NCBI RefSeq assembly: GCF_013178945.1
Contig: NZ_JABFDM010000018.1
Location: 1 to 64,000, forward strand
Reading direction: 5' to 3'
DNA length: 64,000 nt
From: Bradyrhizobium aeschynomenes
GTDB lineage: Bacteria > Pseudomonadota > Alphaproteobacteria > Rhizobiales > Xanthobacteraceae
Positions 26,677-35,569 of the stretch are shown in pieces. Every line of letters starts with the position of its first letter. The first letter of the stretch is position 1. The position numbers and the translations under genes are program-made. Under the pieces are notes generated by a model, which was not told the DNA's origin, ran no database searches, and saw only the letters and a list, made by a program, of their open reading frames with translations.

Positions 26677-27627
26677 TCACCTCGTGTCGGCGAGGGGGTG
26701 ACTGGCTTGCCAGAGCTGGGCCCGCTCGGCATTGATCCGTGCCGTCGCGGCACGCTTGCCCAGCCGCAGACAGGCGCGCTGATAGGTGCGGAGGAAGCGC
26801 CGGAACTCCGGATCGTCGTAGCGCGGCAGGCCCTTCAGCCAGCTCCGGAAATAGCCCCACAACATGGCGGTGCTGCCGATCAGTGCAGGATAGGCGGGCA
26901 GGTGATAGACGGCGACCGCGAGGTGATAGAGCGGCGATGTGCCCATGAAATACTGGCCGAACCCCTTGCGCAGACGTCCTGTCCAGATGCCCTTGTGGCT
27001 TGCGCCCTGCGGGCGCAGATGAATGAAGCGCAGGGGCTCGGTGTCGACGCTTTCGGCAATCCAGCCGAGCATGCGGCAGCGGTGGCAGTCGATGCCGTCC
27101 CACATCACCTGGCGCACGAAGCCGCCGATCTCCCGGAAGCAGGCCACGCGGTAGAACTTGGTCATGCCGACCGACATCTCGTCGCCGCAGACCTCCGGCT
27201 CCAGGGCGCCGGTCTGCGGGTGGACGAACCACGGCTTGCCCGACGTGGTGCCGACGCGCGGATCGGCCTCCATGCGCGCCATCAGCAGCTCGAAGTAGCG
27301 CGGGGGCAGGTCGAGGTCCATGTCGAGCTTGCACAGATAGTCGTAGTCTTCGAGCCGGACAGTCTCCAGGCCAGCGTAGAACGCCTCGATCACGCCGGGG
27401 CCGACCTTGCGTCCGCCCCGGTCGGCGCGGCGCACCACGCGCAGATAGGGCAGTCGCCCCGCATACTCCTCGAGAATGGCGGGGGTCTCGTCGGTCGAGC
27501 CGTCGTCGACCACGATCCACAGCGCGGGCGGTACCGTCTGGGCCGCCACGCTGTCGAGCGTGCGGCGCAGATACTCAGCCTCGTCCCGGCACGGCGAGAT
27601 CAGCAAATAGCGGCGCGATGGCGTCAC
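26677..27627 (-). CDS. Glycosyltransferase family 2 protein
   Basis: A GT-A glycosyltransferase of about 316 residues. The N-terminus has ISPCRDEAEYLRRTLDSVAA and the nucleotide-binding VVDDGSTDETPAIL. The metal-binding motif is in YLCKLDMDLDLPP (DMD). The C-terminal third carries hydrophobic stretches (YHLAVAVYHLPAYPALIG), so it may be membrane-associated. I prefer GTG at 27627, nine bases after AAGGGA; a TTG two codons earlier is possible. It is divergent from the beta-helix protein gene across a 100-base AT-rich spacer. It probably adds a repeat-unit sugar; donor unknown. Confidence 0.87.
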   Translation of the reverse strand: MTPSRRYLLISPCRDEAEYLRRTLDSVAAQTVPPALWIVVDDGSTDETPAILEEYAGRLPYLRVVRRADRGGRKVGPGVIEAFYAGLETVRLEDYDYLCKLDMDLDLPPRYFELLMARMEADPRVGTTSGKPWFVHPQTGALEPEVCGDEMSVGMTKFYRVACFREIGGFVRQVMWDGIDCHRCRMLGWIAESVDTEPLRFIHLRPQGASHKGIWTGRLRKGFGQYFMGTSPLYHLAVAVYHLPAYPALIGSTAMLWGYFRSWLKGLPRYDDPEFRRFLRTYQRACLRLGKRAATARINAERAQLWQASHPLADTR

Positions 27628-27633
27628 GGTCAA

Positions 27634-27729
27634 AATTCCCTTGCAGAAGGCCGCTGGTCGAATGTGAGGCCCGTCGAGCTGCGTCGCTCACGACTTTCAA
27701 TAATTTAAATCCTGATTTAATATTATGAC
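27634..27729. promoter_or_regulatory. Divergent promoter spacer with AT-rich island
   Basis: TCAATAATTTAAATCC, then TGATTTAATATTATGA, fill 27697-27728 between the divergent GT2 and beta-helix genes. A further TTTTAAATC lies at about 27755-27763, inside the predicted 5' end of the rightward gene. This makes it likely that the island controls both directions, or that the rightward gene starts later. Confidence 0.5.
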
Positions 27730-29832
27730 ATGCGACGTGTCAAAATCATGGTGATTTTAAATCTTGGCGGGCGTCGGCGGACCCGGACGGAGCGGATCGA
27801 AGCGGCGTGCGGCGAGGCCGCTGGGAAGGCCCCGTGGTGGGCCTTGCCGTTCGCGTCGAGCCGCCTTCCACGCGGCTGGATTTTCTGCGCGGCGGCGCTC
27901 GCGGTGCTCCGCCTTGGCGGCGTTGCCGAAGCCGCCGAGCCGCCTGGGTTGCCGCCAGCATCGGACCGCAGTCTGTTGCCGGCGGATCGCTGGGTCGCCT
28001 GGAATCCGGGCTTGATGTCGTCGGGGGGCATTCCGAACCGCACCACCATCTACCGGACGCTGTCTCCAAGCGGCGCAGATGACACCGGCGCGATCCAGGC
28101 GGCGCTCGGCGCTGCGCCGGCCGGGCAGGTGGTGATGCTAGGACCCGGCACGTTCATCGTCAGCGAACCTTTGCTTATCAGCCGCCCGGTGACGTTGCGC
28201 GGCTCCGGTGCAGGCACGACTCGGCTGGTAAAGCCGAACGGGGCCCGCGCCAGAACGTCCGCGGTCATTGCCGGCACCGTGGGAATCCGCACACCTGTCG
28301 ACCCCGGCTCGTACAGCTATGATCCGAAGCCGGTCATCATCGTCGGACCCTCGCGTTGGAACAACGGCCCCGACAGCACGGCCTCGCAGAACCTAACGGC
28401 TGATGGCGCGCAGGGAGCGACGACGATCACAGTGGCCGGCACAGCGAATTTCAAGGTCGGCGACTTCGTGCTGCTCGATGAGACGTCGGGCGCATCATGG
28501 CAGGCGACGCCGGCAGGCTTCCCGGAGGCAGCGAAAGTCTGGCAGGGCGATCGCGTCGCCTGGAACATGCATCACCCGGTCCAACCGGGCGACGACAATG
28601 GCGGCTCGAGTGCGGCAGGACCGTATGACCAGACGCCCGGCGTGCTCCCGAAGTCGATGTCGTGGTTCGCGCGGACCGACCGGGCGACCGCCGAGATCAA
28701 GCAGATCGCAGCCGTGTCGCCCACCACGGTCACGTTCACCTCACCCCTGACGATCAGCTACCGCGTCAGCCATCAGGCGCAGCTCACGCCCTACAGCACC
28801 GACCCGAACAGTGGCGGTCACGCTGCCAACAATCGCGACATCCACATCGCCAATGCGGGCGTCGAGCATTTGAGCATCCTGGGTGGTGCGGATGGCGCCC
28901 TGCGGTTCGAGGCCGCCGCCTATTCATGGGCCAAATCCATCGAAGTGACGCAGTGGCTCGGTGAAGGCGTCGCGATCAACAACTCGTTCCGGATCGAGCT
29001 GCGCGATTCCTATATTCACGCCGGGTCGTGGCCTCAGCCGGGTGGTGCCGGATACGCCATCAGTCTCGCTCTGGGCTCGTCGGAGGTCCTGGTTGAAAAC
29101 AACATTCTCGTCGATGTCTGCAAGACCATGGTGTTTCGCTCCGCAGGTGCGGGCACCGTCGTCGGCTACAACTATGCCGACGATTCGTTCGATTTCGACA
29201 ATCCCGGTTGGGTCGAGGTCGGCATCAATGCGTCACACATGGCCGGCTCGCATCACGTGCTGTTCGAGGGCAACCTGTCTCACAACGCCGACAGCGACTA
29301 CACGCATGGCAACGCCATCTATCTGACCTTCTTCCGCAACCATCTGACCGGGCAGCGTCAGCGTTTCGTCGACCGATCCGGAATTCGCACTGTTGGCCTC
29401 GCCTATGGATCGTGGTGGGACTCCTTCGTCGGCAACGTGCTGGGCCGTCCGGGGCGCATGGGCGGTTGGGTCTATGACGATCCGTCGATGCGGGCAAACG
29501 TTGCCCGTTGGGGGCAGGGCGGGGCAGGCAACATCTGGATGCTCGGCTATGATCCGGAACGATGGACGATGGCTCCGGATCCGAAGACGTTGGCGACGGT
29601 GATCCGCGGCGGCAATTTCGATTATCTCACCAATCAGGTGGTTTGGACCGATGGCCTGCCCGCGCAGCCGCTACCGGCCTCGCTCTATCTGCGGGCCAAG
29701 CCCGGCTTCTTCGGCGACCATCGCTGGCCCTGGGTCGATTCGGTTGCCGAGACCAAGCTTCACGTGCTTCCGGCAAAGGCCAGGCTCGATGCCGGGGCGC
29801 CCTTCGCCGCGGCGCCAGGAGCAACGCAATAG
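27730..29832 (+). CDS. Secreted right-handed beta-helix (pectate-lyase-like) protein
   Basis: A 700-residue protein. An arginine-rich N-terminus precedes a hydrophobic signal segment at about residues 50-70 (GWIFCAAALAVLRLG, then VAEAAEPP), so it is exported. The start of the mature part (SGADDTGAIQAALGAAPAGQ) is the classic opening of the Pectate_lyase_3 beta-helix, in which repeated short strands follow (VEHLSILGG, VLVENNILVD, VLFEGNLSH). Similar proteins in capsule loci are glycan lyases or hydrolases, but I cannot identify catalytic residues. The ATG at 27730 gives an unusually long N-region, so the true start may be downstream. It may trim or release the polysaccharide. Confidence 0.72.
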   Translation: MRRVKIMVILNLGGRRRTRTERIEAACGEAAGKAPWWALPFASSRLPRGWIFCAAALAVLRLGGVAEAAEPPGLPPASDRSLLPADRWVAWNPGLMSSGGIPNRTTIYRTLSPSGADDTGAIQAALGAAPAGQVVMLGPGTFIVSEPLLISRPVTLRGSGAGTTRLVKPNGARARTSAVIAGTVGIRTPVDPGSYSYDPKPVIIVGPSRWNNGPDSTASQNLTADGAQGATTITVAGTANFKVGDFVLLDETSGASWQATPAGFPEAAKVWQGDRVAWNMHHPVQPGDDNGGSSAAGPYDQTPGVLPKSMSWFARTDRATAEIKQIAAVSPTTVTFTSPLTISYRVSHQAQLTPYSTDPNSGGHAANNRDIHIANAGVEHLSILGGADGALRFEAAAYSWAKSIEVTQWLGEGVAINNSFRIELRDSYIHAGSWPQPGGAGYAISLALGSSEVLVENNILVDVCKTMVFRSAGAGTVVGYNYADDSFDFDNPGWVEVGINASHMAGSHHVLFEGNLSHNADSDYTHGNAIYLTFFRNHLTGQRQRFVDRSGIRTVGLAYGSWWDSFVGNVLGRPGRMGGWVYDDPSMRANVARWGQGGAGNIWMLGYDPERWTMAPDPKTLATVIRGGNFDYLTNQVVWTDGLPAQPLPASLYLRAKPGFFGDHRWPWVDSVAETKLHVLPAKARLDAGAPFAAAPGATQ

Positions 29833-29874
29833 ACCGTCCCGATGCTCGCTACGAGGGCGCGGTGGCGGCGTCCG

Positions 29875-31269
29875 TCATGTGCGGATGCCGAGCCGAGGCC
29901 GCCACGCGACTCGCGCGCGGACGGAGCCGATCGATTGTCTGGACGCTGATTGACGGGAGGGCATGCTCAGCGGCGACCGGCGCCAGTATCGCGCGGCTTC
30001 GACCGTGACGAGCACGAACACGACCCAGGAGACGTCGAAGGCGCGGAGCCACAAGGTCTCGAGGAAGTTATAGAACATCACGAACAAGGCGACGGACAGC
30101 AGGATCCATGCTCGCTTGGCGTCGTGTTTCATGACGCGCCCGATGACGTGCACAGTGGTCACGAGAAAGACGAGCAGGAACGTGAGGCCGACGTAGCCGA
30201 GCTCCAGCATCGCATCGTAGTAGCCATTGTGCGAGTTCGGCATGGCTTTCACCCAGCCAGGGGCCTCGGTGATGCTCGGCGCGTCCGCTCCGACCAGCCA
30301 GAAGCTCTGATAGCCCCATCCGAGCAACGGCCTCTGCGCGATCTGCGTTTCGGAGAAGGCCCAAATGGTCGTTCGGCCCGTGAAACTGGAATCGCCCGTC
30401 AACAGATAGGCGATCCGGCCAGTGTTGAAGCCGGCGAGCTGGCCGACCACGAAGTAGCTCAGAACGATGACTGCGAGCACGAGGACGGGCGCAAGCCGCA
30501 GCGCGCGCGCCGTCACGAGCGTCAGCATTGCCAGGACGGGAGCGAGGAGCGCAAGACCAAGCGCCGTCTTGGAGCTGGACAGGAAGATCAGGACGACCGC
30601 TCCGGCGGCAACCAGGAGCCCGAGCAGACGACGATGGCCGGGATAGAGCAGCTCGTGGACCGACAGCAGAAAGGCGAGCGCGGCAAACTCGCCCAACAGG
30701 TTCTTCCCCGAGAAATAGCCCTGATAGCCGATGTCGACCAGAGCAGTGCCGTATTGCGCGTAGGTCGCGTACCCCCCGGGGATCAGCAGCACGTTCAGGA
30801 TCGCCCCGACCGCAAAGCAGGCGAACATGCCGCGCAGGATGTCCGCTCTCGGACTCGACAACAGGGCCGGCAGCACCACGGCGGTCAGCACCATCGCTTC
30901 CTGAACGAAACGGACGAAAGCGAACTCCGGCTTGAAGGCCCAGGCGACGCTGGCGCCGGCCAGACCAAAGTATACGCAGAGGCTGACGATGTTGGGCGGC
31001 GCGGCGAGACGGGTCCCGCGCGCCAGGCGTTGCGCGGCGACGATGATGGCGACGGCGGCCAGAACGGGCCAGAAGATCCGGTTCTCCGTGCGGCTTTCCA
31101 GCAGGCCTTGAAGCCCGGGCGACGGCGGGAAGCTGAAATAGATCAGCGGCTGAATGAGCGACGAATAGGCGAAGGCCAGCACCGGGATCACCGCGCAGAT
31201 GTCGAACGCGCCCGCAGATGAGGGCGGCGCCGCGGCCGTTGAGGATGTCGTCACCTGAAATCTGGGCAT
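29875..31269 (-). CDS. O-antigen ligase/polymerase family protein (Wzy_C)
   Basis: A membrane protein of 464 residues with about ten or eleven hydrophobic helices. The Wzy_C region is visible: a helix pair ending in VLIFLSSSKTALGLALLAP, then the large periplasmic loop with TGRTTIWAFSE, LLGWGYQSFW and SHNGYYDAMLELGYVG, which carry conserved Arg and His residues. It would polymerise repeat units in the periplasm (Wzy) rather than ligate to lipid A, given the Wzx, Wza and Wzc partners here. GGAAG precedes the ATG by about nine bases. It is convergent with the beta-helix gene. Confidence 0.85.
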   Translation of the reverse strand: MPRFQVTTSSTAAAPPSSAGAFDICAVIPVLAFAYSSLIQPLIYFSFPPSPGLQGLLESRTENRIFWPVLAAVAIIVAAQRLARGTRLAAPPNIVSLCVYFGLAGASVAWAFKPEFAFVRFVQEAMVLTAVVLPALLSSPRADILRGMFACFAVGAILNVLLIPGGYATYAQYGTALVDIGYQGYFSGKNLLGEFAALAFLLSVHELLYPGHRRLLGLLVAAGAVVLIFLSSSKTALGLALLAPVLAMLTLVTARALRLAPVLVLAVIVLSYFVVGQLAGFNTGRIAYLLTGDSSFTGRTTIWAFSETQIAQRPLLGWGYQSFWLVGADAPSITEAPGWVKAMPNSHNGYYDAMLELGYVGLTFLLVFLVTTVHVIGRVMKHDAKRAWILLSVALFVMFYNFLETLWLRAFDVSWVVFVLVTVEAARYWRRSPLSMPSRQSASRQSIGSVRARVAWRPRLGIRT

Positions 31270-31568
31270 CCTATTTCTGCTTCCAAACTATCCGAATGGA
31301 CCATCAGGCGGGCGGGCCCGCGGCAGATCCTGTGAACATTATCCCGATGCGGTTTTAAATAAAGACGTTTCGTCGAAGCCTCTGCGCATTGCGGTGGGGG
31401 CGCCGGAAATATGCTCTTTCTTTCACAGATAAACCATATTAAATAAATCAAATGATTTAAAATTAAATGATCAATTTTGGAGCTGCCTGCTCTTCGAGGC
31501 CGGCGCCGCCGTCGGGATCCACAAGGCGGCCATCCTCGTGCAGCGGACAGATTGAGGGAGTTCGGTCG
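31270..31568. promoter_or_regulatory. Divergent spacer with AT-rich islands
   Basis: A 299-base region between the divergent polymerase and WecG-like genes. GGTTTTAAATAAAG lies at 31351-31364 near the leftward gene. The large island 31431-31479 holds CATATTAAATAAATC, an inverted repeat AAATCA-AA-TGATTT (31445-31458) and AAAATTAAATGATC. These look like regulatory sites for both directions. No gene was seen. Confidence 0.55.
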
Positions 31569-32774
31569 ATGCTCACCACGCAGGAGTTGCAGGAGGTCGG
31601 GCGATCCTCCTATCGCGTGGGCGGTCAGAGCACGGGCCGCGGACGGCCCGAAGTCGACGCGGTGACGCTCGATCCGGCGGTCCACGACGACTTGTCGCGC
31701 GACGTCTATTGCATCCTCGGAGTGCCGATCGACGCCATCGGCATGCGCGGTGTGCTCGGTCGCATTCGCGACGCGGCTCGCTGCAAGACCCGTTTGTTGA
31801 TCTCCACTCCCAATCTCAATTTCCTGGTCGCGAGCCAGTGGGACCGGAGCTTCAGGCAGTCGCTGATCCTGAGCGACCTCTGCACGGTCGATGGCATGCC
31901 GGTGGTGTGGATCGCCCGGCTCATCGGCATTCCGATCAAGAGCCGTACCGCCGGCGCCGACATTTTCGATGCGCTGAAGTCGGACGCCGGGTCTGCAAAC
32001 GCTCTCAAGCTGTTTCTGTTTGGCGGACCGCAGGGTGCCGCAGAACGTGCTGCGCGGACGCTGAACAGCGAGCCGGGCGGGCTTCGCTGTGTCGGCTGGT
32101 CGAACCCGGGCTACTGTTCTGCCGAGGAGATGAGCCGGGATGACATCATCGAGGAGATCAACGCCAGTGGTGCGGACTTCCTGGTTGCGTCCTTGAGCAG
32201 TCAGAAGGGGCAATCCTGGCTGCTGCGCAACCACGACCGGCTCGCGATTCCGATTCGCGCCCATCTGGGTGCCGCGCTGAACTTCCAGGCCGGTACGGTC
32301 CGGCGGGCACCGTTGGTCCTGCGCAGCTTGGGCCTGGAGTGGATGTGGCGCATCAAGGAGGAACCTTATCTCTGGCGACGCTACTGGAACGACGGGACGG
32401 CGATGCTTGGGCTGCTGGTCACTCACGTGATGCCCTTCGTGTTGTGCACCTGGTGGATGCGGCGCACGCATGAGCGCGGGGAGGCGCTGACGATCACGCA
32501 GGACCATGGCGCGCGGGTGGTGACCTTGAGCCTCTCCGGGCCGGCAGATGCACGTCACGTCGACCGGGCCATTCCGGTATTTCGTGCCGCAGCTGCGGCC
32601 CGCAAGCGGGTGACGGTCGATTTCTCCAATGTCTGCGCCATCGATGCGCGCTTCCTTGGGCTGCTGCTGATGCTGAGGAAGCAGCTGGAGGCCCAGGGCT
32701 GCGTTGCTTCCTTCGTCGGAGTCTCGCCACTGATGGCGAGGATATTCCGCTTCGGCGGCCTGGATCTTTCCTGA
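31569..32774 (+). CDS. WecG/TagA/CpsF glycosyltransferase fused to a STAS domain
   Basis: A two-domain protein of 401 residues. Residues 45-280 are a WecG/TagA/CpsF (GT26) glycosyltransferase: LGVPIDAIGMRGVLGRI, STPNLNFLVASQ, CTVDGMPVVW and the GAALNFQAGTVRRAP block with the conserved segment. The last about 90 residues (from LTITQDHGARVVTLSL) form a STAS fold with VTVDFSNVCAIDARFLG. STAS antagonists usually have a phosphorylatable Ser after the Asp (DSS), but here it reads DAR, so no phospho-switch is expected. I chose the ATG at 31569 because GAGGGAG lies eight bases upstream. It adds a sugar to a lipid-linked intermediate; the STAS part may tether or regulate it. Confidence 0.85.
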   Translation: MLTTQELQEVGRSSYRVGGQSTGRGRPEVDAVTLDPAVHDDLSRDVYCILGVPIDAIGMRGVLGRIRDAARCKTRLLISTPNLNFLVASQWDRSFRQSLILSDLCTVDGMPVVWIARLIGIPIKSRTAGADIFDALKSDAGSANALKLFLFGGPQGAAERAARTLNSEPGGLRCVGWSNPGYCSAEEMSRDDIIEEINASGADFLVASLSSQKGQSWLLRNHDRLAIPIRAHLGAALNFQAGTVRRAPLVLRSLGLEWMWRIKEEPYLWRRYWNDGTAMLGLLVTHVMPFVLCTWWMRRTHERGEALTITQDHGARVVTLSLSGPADARHVDRAIPVFRAAAAARKRVTVDFSNVCAIDARFLGLLLMLRKQLEAQGCVASFVGVSPLMARIFRFGGLDLS

Positions 32775-32937
32775 GGCCACTGCTGCCGTTCTGAGCTCTC
32801 GCCGACGGGCCGCGAACAGCTTTTTCCGCGGTGCAGTGTTGCCGCCATGCGCTTGCCCGAATCCGCCCGAGCGGCTTAGCTCATCGCTAACCATTCGCCG
32901 CTAGCCTCTCGACACGGCCGAGGAGGCATGAAGATTG

Positions 32938-33198
32938 ATGTGGGTGATCGCGCTTCATTTCGGGGCCGGGGCAGTTGCGGGAGCGATCTTCAACGTTCGC
33001 ACGCTGATTGCGCTCGTCGCCCTCGTCGCCGCGGAGTGTATCGCGGTTGCGGCCGCGAGCGGCCTCTCAGCTGCGCTTCTGTCGGCCGGCGGCCTGGTTG
33101 CCGTTCAGGTCGGCTATCTCGTCGGCATCTATCTCCGCAGCGTTCTCGAGCGCGCTGGCCTCGCCCATCCCTCCATCCGGCCCGAGCATCAGCGCTGA
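32938..33198 (+). CDS. Small inner-membrane protein
   Basis: An 86-residue protein with two or three hydrophobic helices (VIALHFGAGAVAGAIF, LIALVALVAAECIAVAAA, GGLVAVQVGYLVGIYL) and a short polar tail (SVLERAGLAHPSIRPEHQR). GAGGAGG lies upstream and would serve either the TTG at 32935 or the ATG at 32938. Its stop is 10 bases from the stop of the Wzc-like gene in convergent orientation. I do not recognise the family. Its position beside the autokinase suggests an accessory role in export, which is not shown by the sequence. Confidence 0.65.
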   Translation: MWVIALHFGAGAVAGAIFNVRTLIALVALVAAECIAVAAASGLSAALLSAGGLVAVQVGYLVGIYLRSVLERAGLAHPSIRPEHQR

Positions 33199-33208
33199 TT
33201 GCGCCCGT

Positions 33209-35569
33209 TCATTCGGCCATGACGCGCCCATAGCGGGCGTAATATTCATGGTTGTAGTAGTCGCCGAAGTGGTTCGCATAGAGCTTCAGCGCCTTCATGT
33301 CGGTCTTGTTGAGCACGACCCCGAGCAGTGCGTCATAGACATTCGGCGCCGTGTTCAGTGCATGCTCGACCACCTCGGCCGGTGTCCGCCCCCATTCGAC
33401 GACGAGGACGAAGCTGTCGAGCAGCCCCGAGACGGCGCGCGCATCGGCAACCGGCGCGAGCGGCGGAAGATCGACGATGACGTAATCGTAGCTCTCACGC
33501 AGTTGTTCGAACAGCTTGCGCATTTGCTCGTGGGCCAGGATGTCGCTGGTGTCGCGATGTGCCGCGCCCTTGCCGGGCAGGAACTGCAACCGCGTCACGG
33601 CATCGGTCCAGACGGTGTCCTCGAGCCGCTGCGCACCCGAGACGATGTCGGCGATGCCCAGTCCGGCGTCGGGAGCAAGCATGCCGGAGAGGGACGGGTT
33701 TCGGAGATCGCAGTCGACCACGATCACCCGCTTTCCCGAGCTGGCAATCGACTGCGCGAGCGAGGCGGCGATGATCGATTTGCCCTCGTTTGGCAGCGCG
33801 GAGGTGAGCCCGAACACTTTCCGCGACGTCCGGCTCGGATCCTGATCGATCGCGACCTTCAGCGAGCGGATCGATTCCGCGAACCGAGAGGAGGGCATGG
33901 CTGATGCGGCCCAGCACGTTCCCGCGCCTCTTGCGACCAGGCGCTGGCTGCAATCCGCGTCCGCCTTGTCGACCGAGCCCGGCGTGGCCTCCTTGGTGAT
34001 CCTGTTGACCTCGTCCTGCTTCAGCAGGGGAACGACCGAGAGACAGGGAAGACGCAGACGATCTTCGACCTGATTGGTGGTCCGGAAGCTGCGATCCCGC
34101 ACCTCTCTCAGCAGCCCCAGGCCGCCGCCGAGCGCAAGGCCGCCGAACAGCCCGATCGCCAGCAGCAGGATCGACTTCGGCTTGCTCTTCTTCTTCGGGG
34201 GCGTCGCGGCCGAGATGACGCGCGCCTTCGTGATCGGAAACGAGCCCTGCTGGACCGAGCCCATGTAGCGCTGCAGGAACGTATCATACAGCGCGCGATA
34301 CCCCTTCGCGCTGGTCTCGAGCTCGCGGATGCTGGCCTCGGCGGCCCGGGTGTCCTGCGACTGGGCCACGGCCTGCGCCAGCTGCTTTTCGACCTCCTGC
34401 TGCTGCTGCTTGGCTTCCGCATAGTCGTGCCTGGCGACGTCGGCAAGGCGTCGCACCTCGTCGAAGATCGCCTGACGGATGCTCTTCATCGCGGCGCGAA
34501 TATTGACGACGGCCAGATGGTCTTTGCCGTATTTGGCGGCGTACTCGTATTCCCGCTTCGCATTGTCGAGATATTGCTGACGCAGGCCGTTGATGATCAG
34601 CGTGCTGTTTGAATTGCTGAGCGACAGCCCGTCGGGCGGATTGAGATTGCCGCTCAGCTCGGCCGGGGAGAAGTCCGAGACCGCAGCAAAGCTGTCGATC
34701 GGCGTGTCGGCATTGCTCGCGGCCAGCATCTCGTCGAACCGGTTGAGCCGGGTCATCAACGAGGCCGTATGGGTCCGGGCGGCGACCAGGCGGTTGGTCA
34801 GTTCGGTGACCTGCTGCTGATCGATGAACTTGCCGTCCGCCGTGACGATGTTGTGCCGGCTCTTCAGATCGTTCACGGCGCGCTCGGCCGCGGTGGCGTC
34901 GCTGCCGAGGTCCTGCAGACGATCGTGCAGCCACGCCGTGACGGTGCGGTGCTCGTTGGCCTCCGCCTTCAGCTGCTGGTCGAAATATTCCTTGACGATC
35001 GCATTGGCGATCATTGCGGCCCGCTTCGGATCGCTGGCGCTGAAGTCGACTTCGACGACGGTGCTGGTGCCGATCCTGAAGGCGTTCATGCGACGCTGAA
35101 ACTCGTCGAGCAGATCATCCATGGATGGCGTCGTCGGCTCCGGCGTGGCGCTCACCAGCCGGCGGATGGCATCCACGGCGCCATGCAGGGGGCTCGCTTT
35201 GCCGCTGAAGTCGGGATCATCGGCCAGGTTCAGCTTGGTGATGACGGCCGTCGCGATCGACTTGGATTTCAGGATCTCGATCTGGGATTCCATGTCGAGC
35301 GGCGGATCGTCCTGCGTCGGCTGCGGCTGCAGGACGGGAGGCTTGGCGCCGCCCAGCATGATCTTCACGTCCGCCGAATAGGTCGGCGGCACGATCTTGA
35401 GAACGGCGAAGCTCGCAGCGAGTGAGACTGCGGCGGTGATCGCGATCACGAGATAATGCCGGCGCAGGAATCCCAGCGCCAGATCAAATGGTCCGGGACC
35501 GGCCCGCTCCCAGCCATGGTCTTGTTGAGGATTGTAGGCAACTGCGCTCGCATTGGGATTGTGCAGCAT
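33209..35569 (-). CDS. Polysaccharide co-polymerase / tyrosine autokinase (Wzc/ExoP-like)
   Basis: A 786-residue inner-membrane protein that controls chain length and contacts the Wza-type channel. Domains: Wzz segment with the first membrane helix (YLVIAITAAVSLAASFAVL, residues 39-57), a long periplasmic coiled coil (to about 440), the second helix (ILLLAIGLFGGLALGGGLGL), then the cytoplasmic BY-kinase. The kinase has Walker A (SALPNEGKS, near residue 590), Walker A' (VIVVDCDLRNP) and Walker B (YVIVDLPPLAPVADA). The C-terminus is a tyrosine cluster (YANHFGDYYNHEYYARYG) for autophosphorylation. No cognate phosphatase gene was seen in the window. The promoter lies in the AT-rich spacer to its right. 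Confidence 0.92.
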   Translation of the reverse strand: MLHNPNASAVAYNPQQDHGWERAGPGPFDLALGFLRRHYLVIAITAAVSLAASFAVLKIVPPTYSADVKIMLGGAKPPVLQPQPTQDDPPLDMESQIEILKSKSIATAVITKLNLADDPDFSGKASPLHGAVDAIRRLVSATPEPTTPSMDDLLDEFQRRMNAFRIGTSTVVEVDFSASDPKRAAMIANAIVKEYFDQQLKAEANEHRTVTAWLHDRLQDLGSDATAAERAVNDLKSRHNIVTADGKFIDQQQVTELTNRLVAARTHTASLMTRLNRFDEMLAASNADTPIDSFAAVSDFSPAELSGNLNPPDGLSLSNSNSTLIINGLRQQYLDNAKREYEYAAKYGKDHLAVVNIRAAMKSIRQAIFDEVRRLADVARHDYAEAKQQQQEVEKQLAQAVAQSQDTRAAEASIRELETSAKGYRALYDTFLQRYMGSVQQGSFPITKARVISAATPPKKKSKPKSILLLAIGLFGGLALGGGLGLLREVRDRSFRTTNQVEDRLRLPCLSVVPLLKQDEVNRITKEATPGSVDKADADCSQRLVARGAGTCWAASAMPSSRFAESIRSLKVAIDQDPSRTSRKVFGLTSALPNEGKSIIAASLAQSIASSGKRVIVVDCDLRNPSLSGMLAPDAGLGIADIVSGAQRLEDTVWTDAVTRLQFLPGKGAAHRDTSDILAHEQMRKLFEQLRESYDYVIVDLPPLAPVADARAVSGLLDSFVLVVEWGRTPAEVVEHALNTAPNVYDALLGVVLNKTDMKALKLYANHFGDYYNHEYYARYGRVMAE

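Noticed and set aside
25322..27520. One 732-residue leftward open frame that looks like a long N-terminal domain joined to an acyltransferase
   Set aside because: The first half overlaps the GT2 gene in another frame and is arginine/proline-rich shadow sequence. The acyltransferase has its own ATG at 26605.
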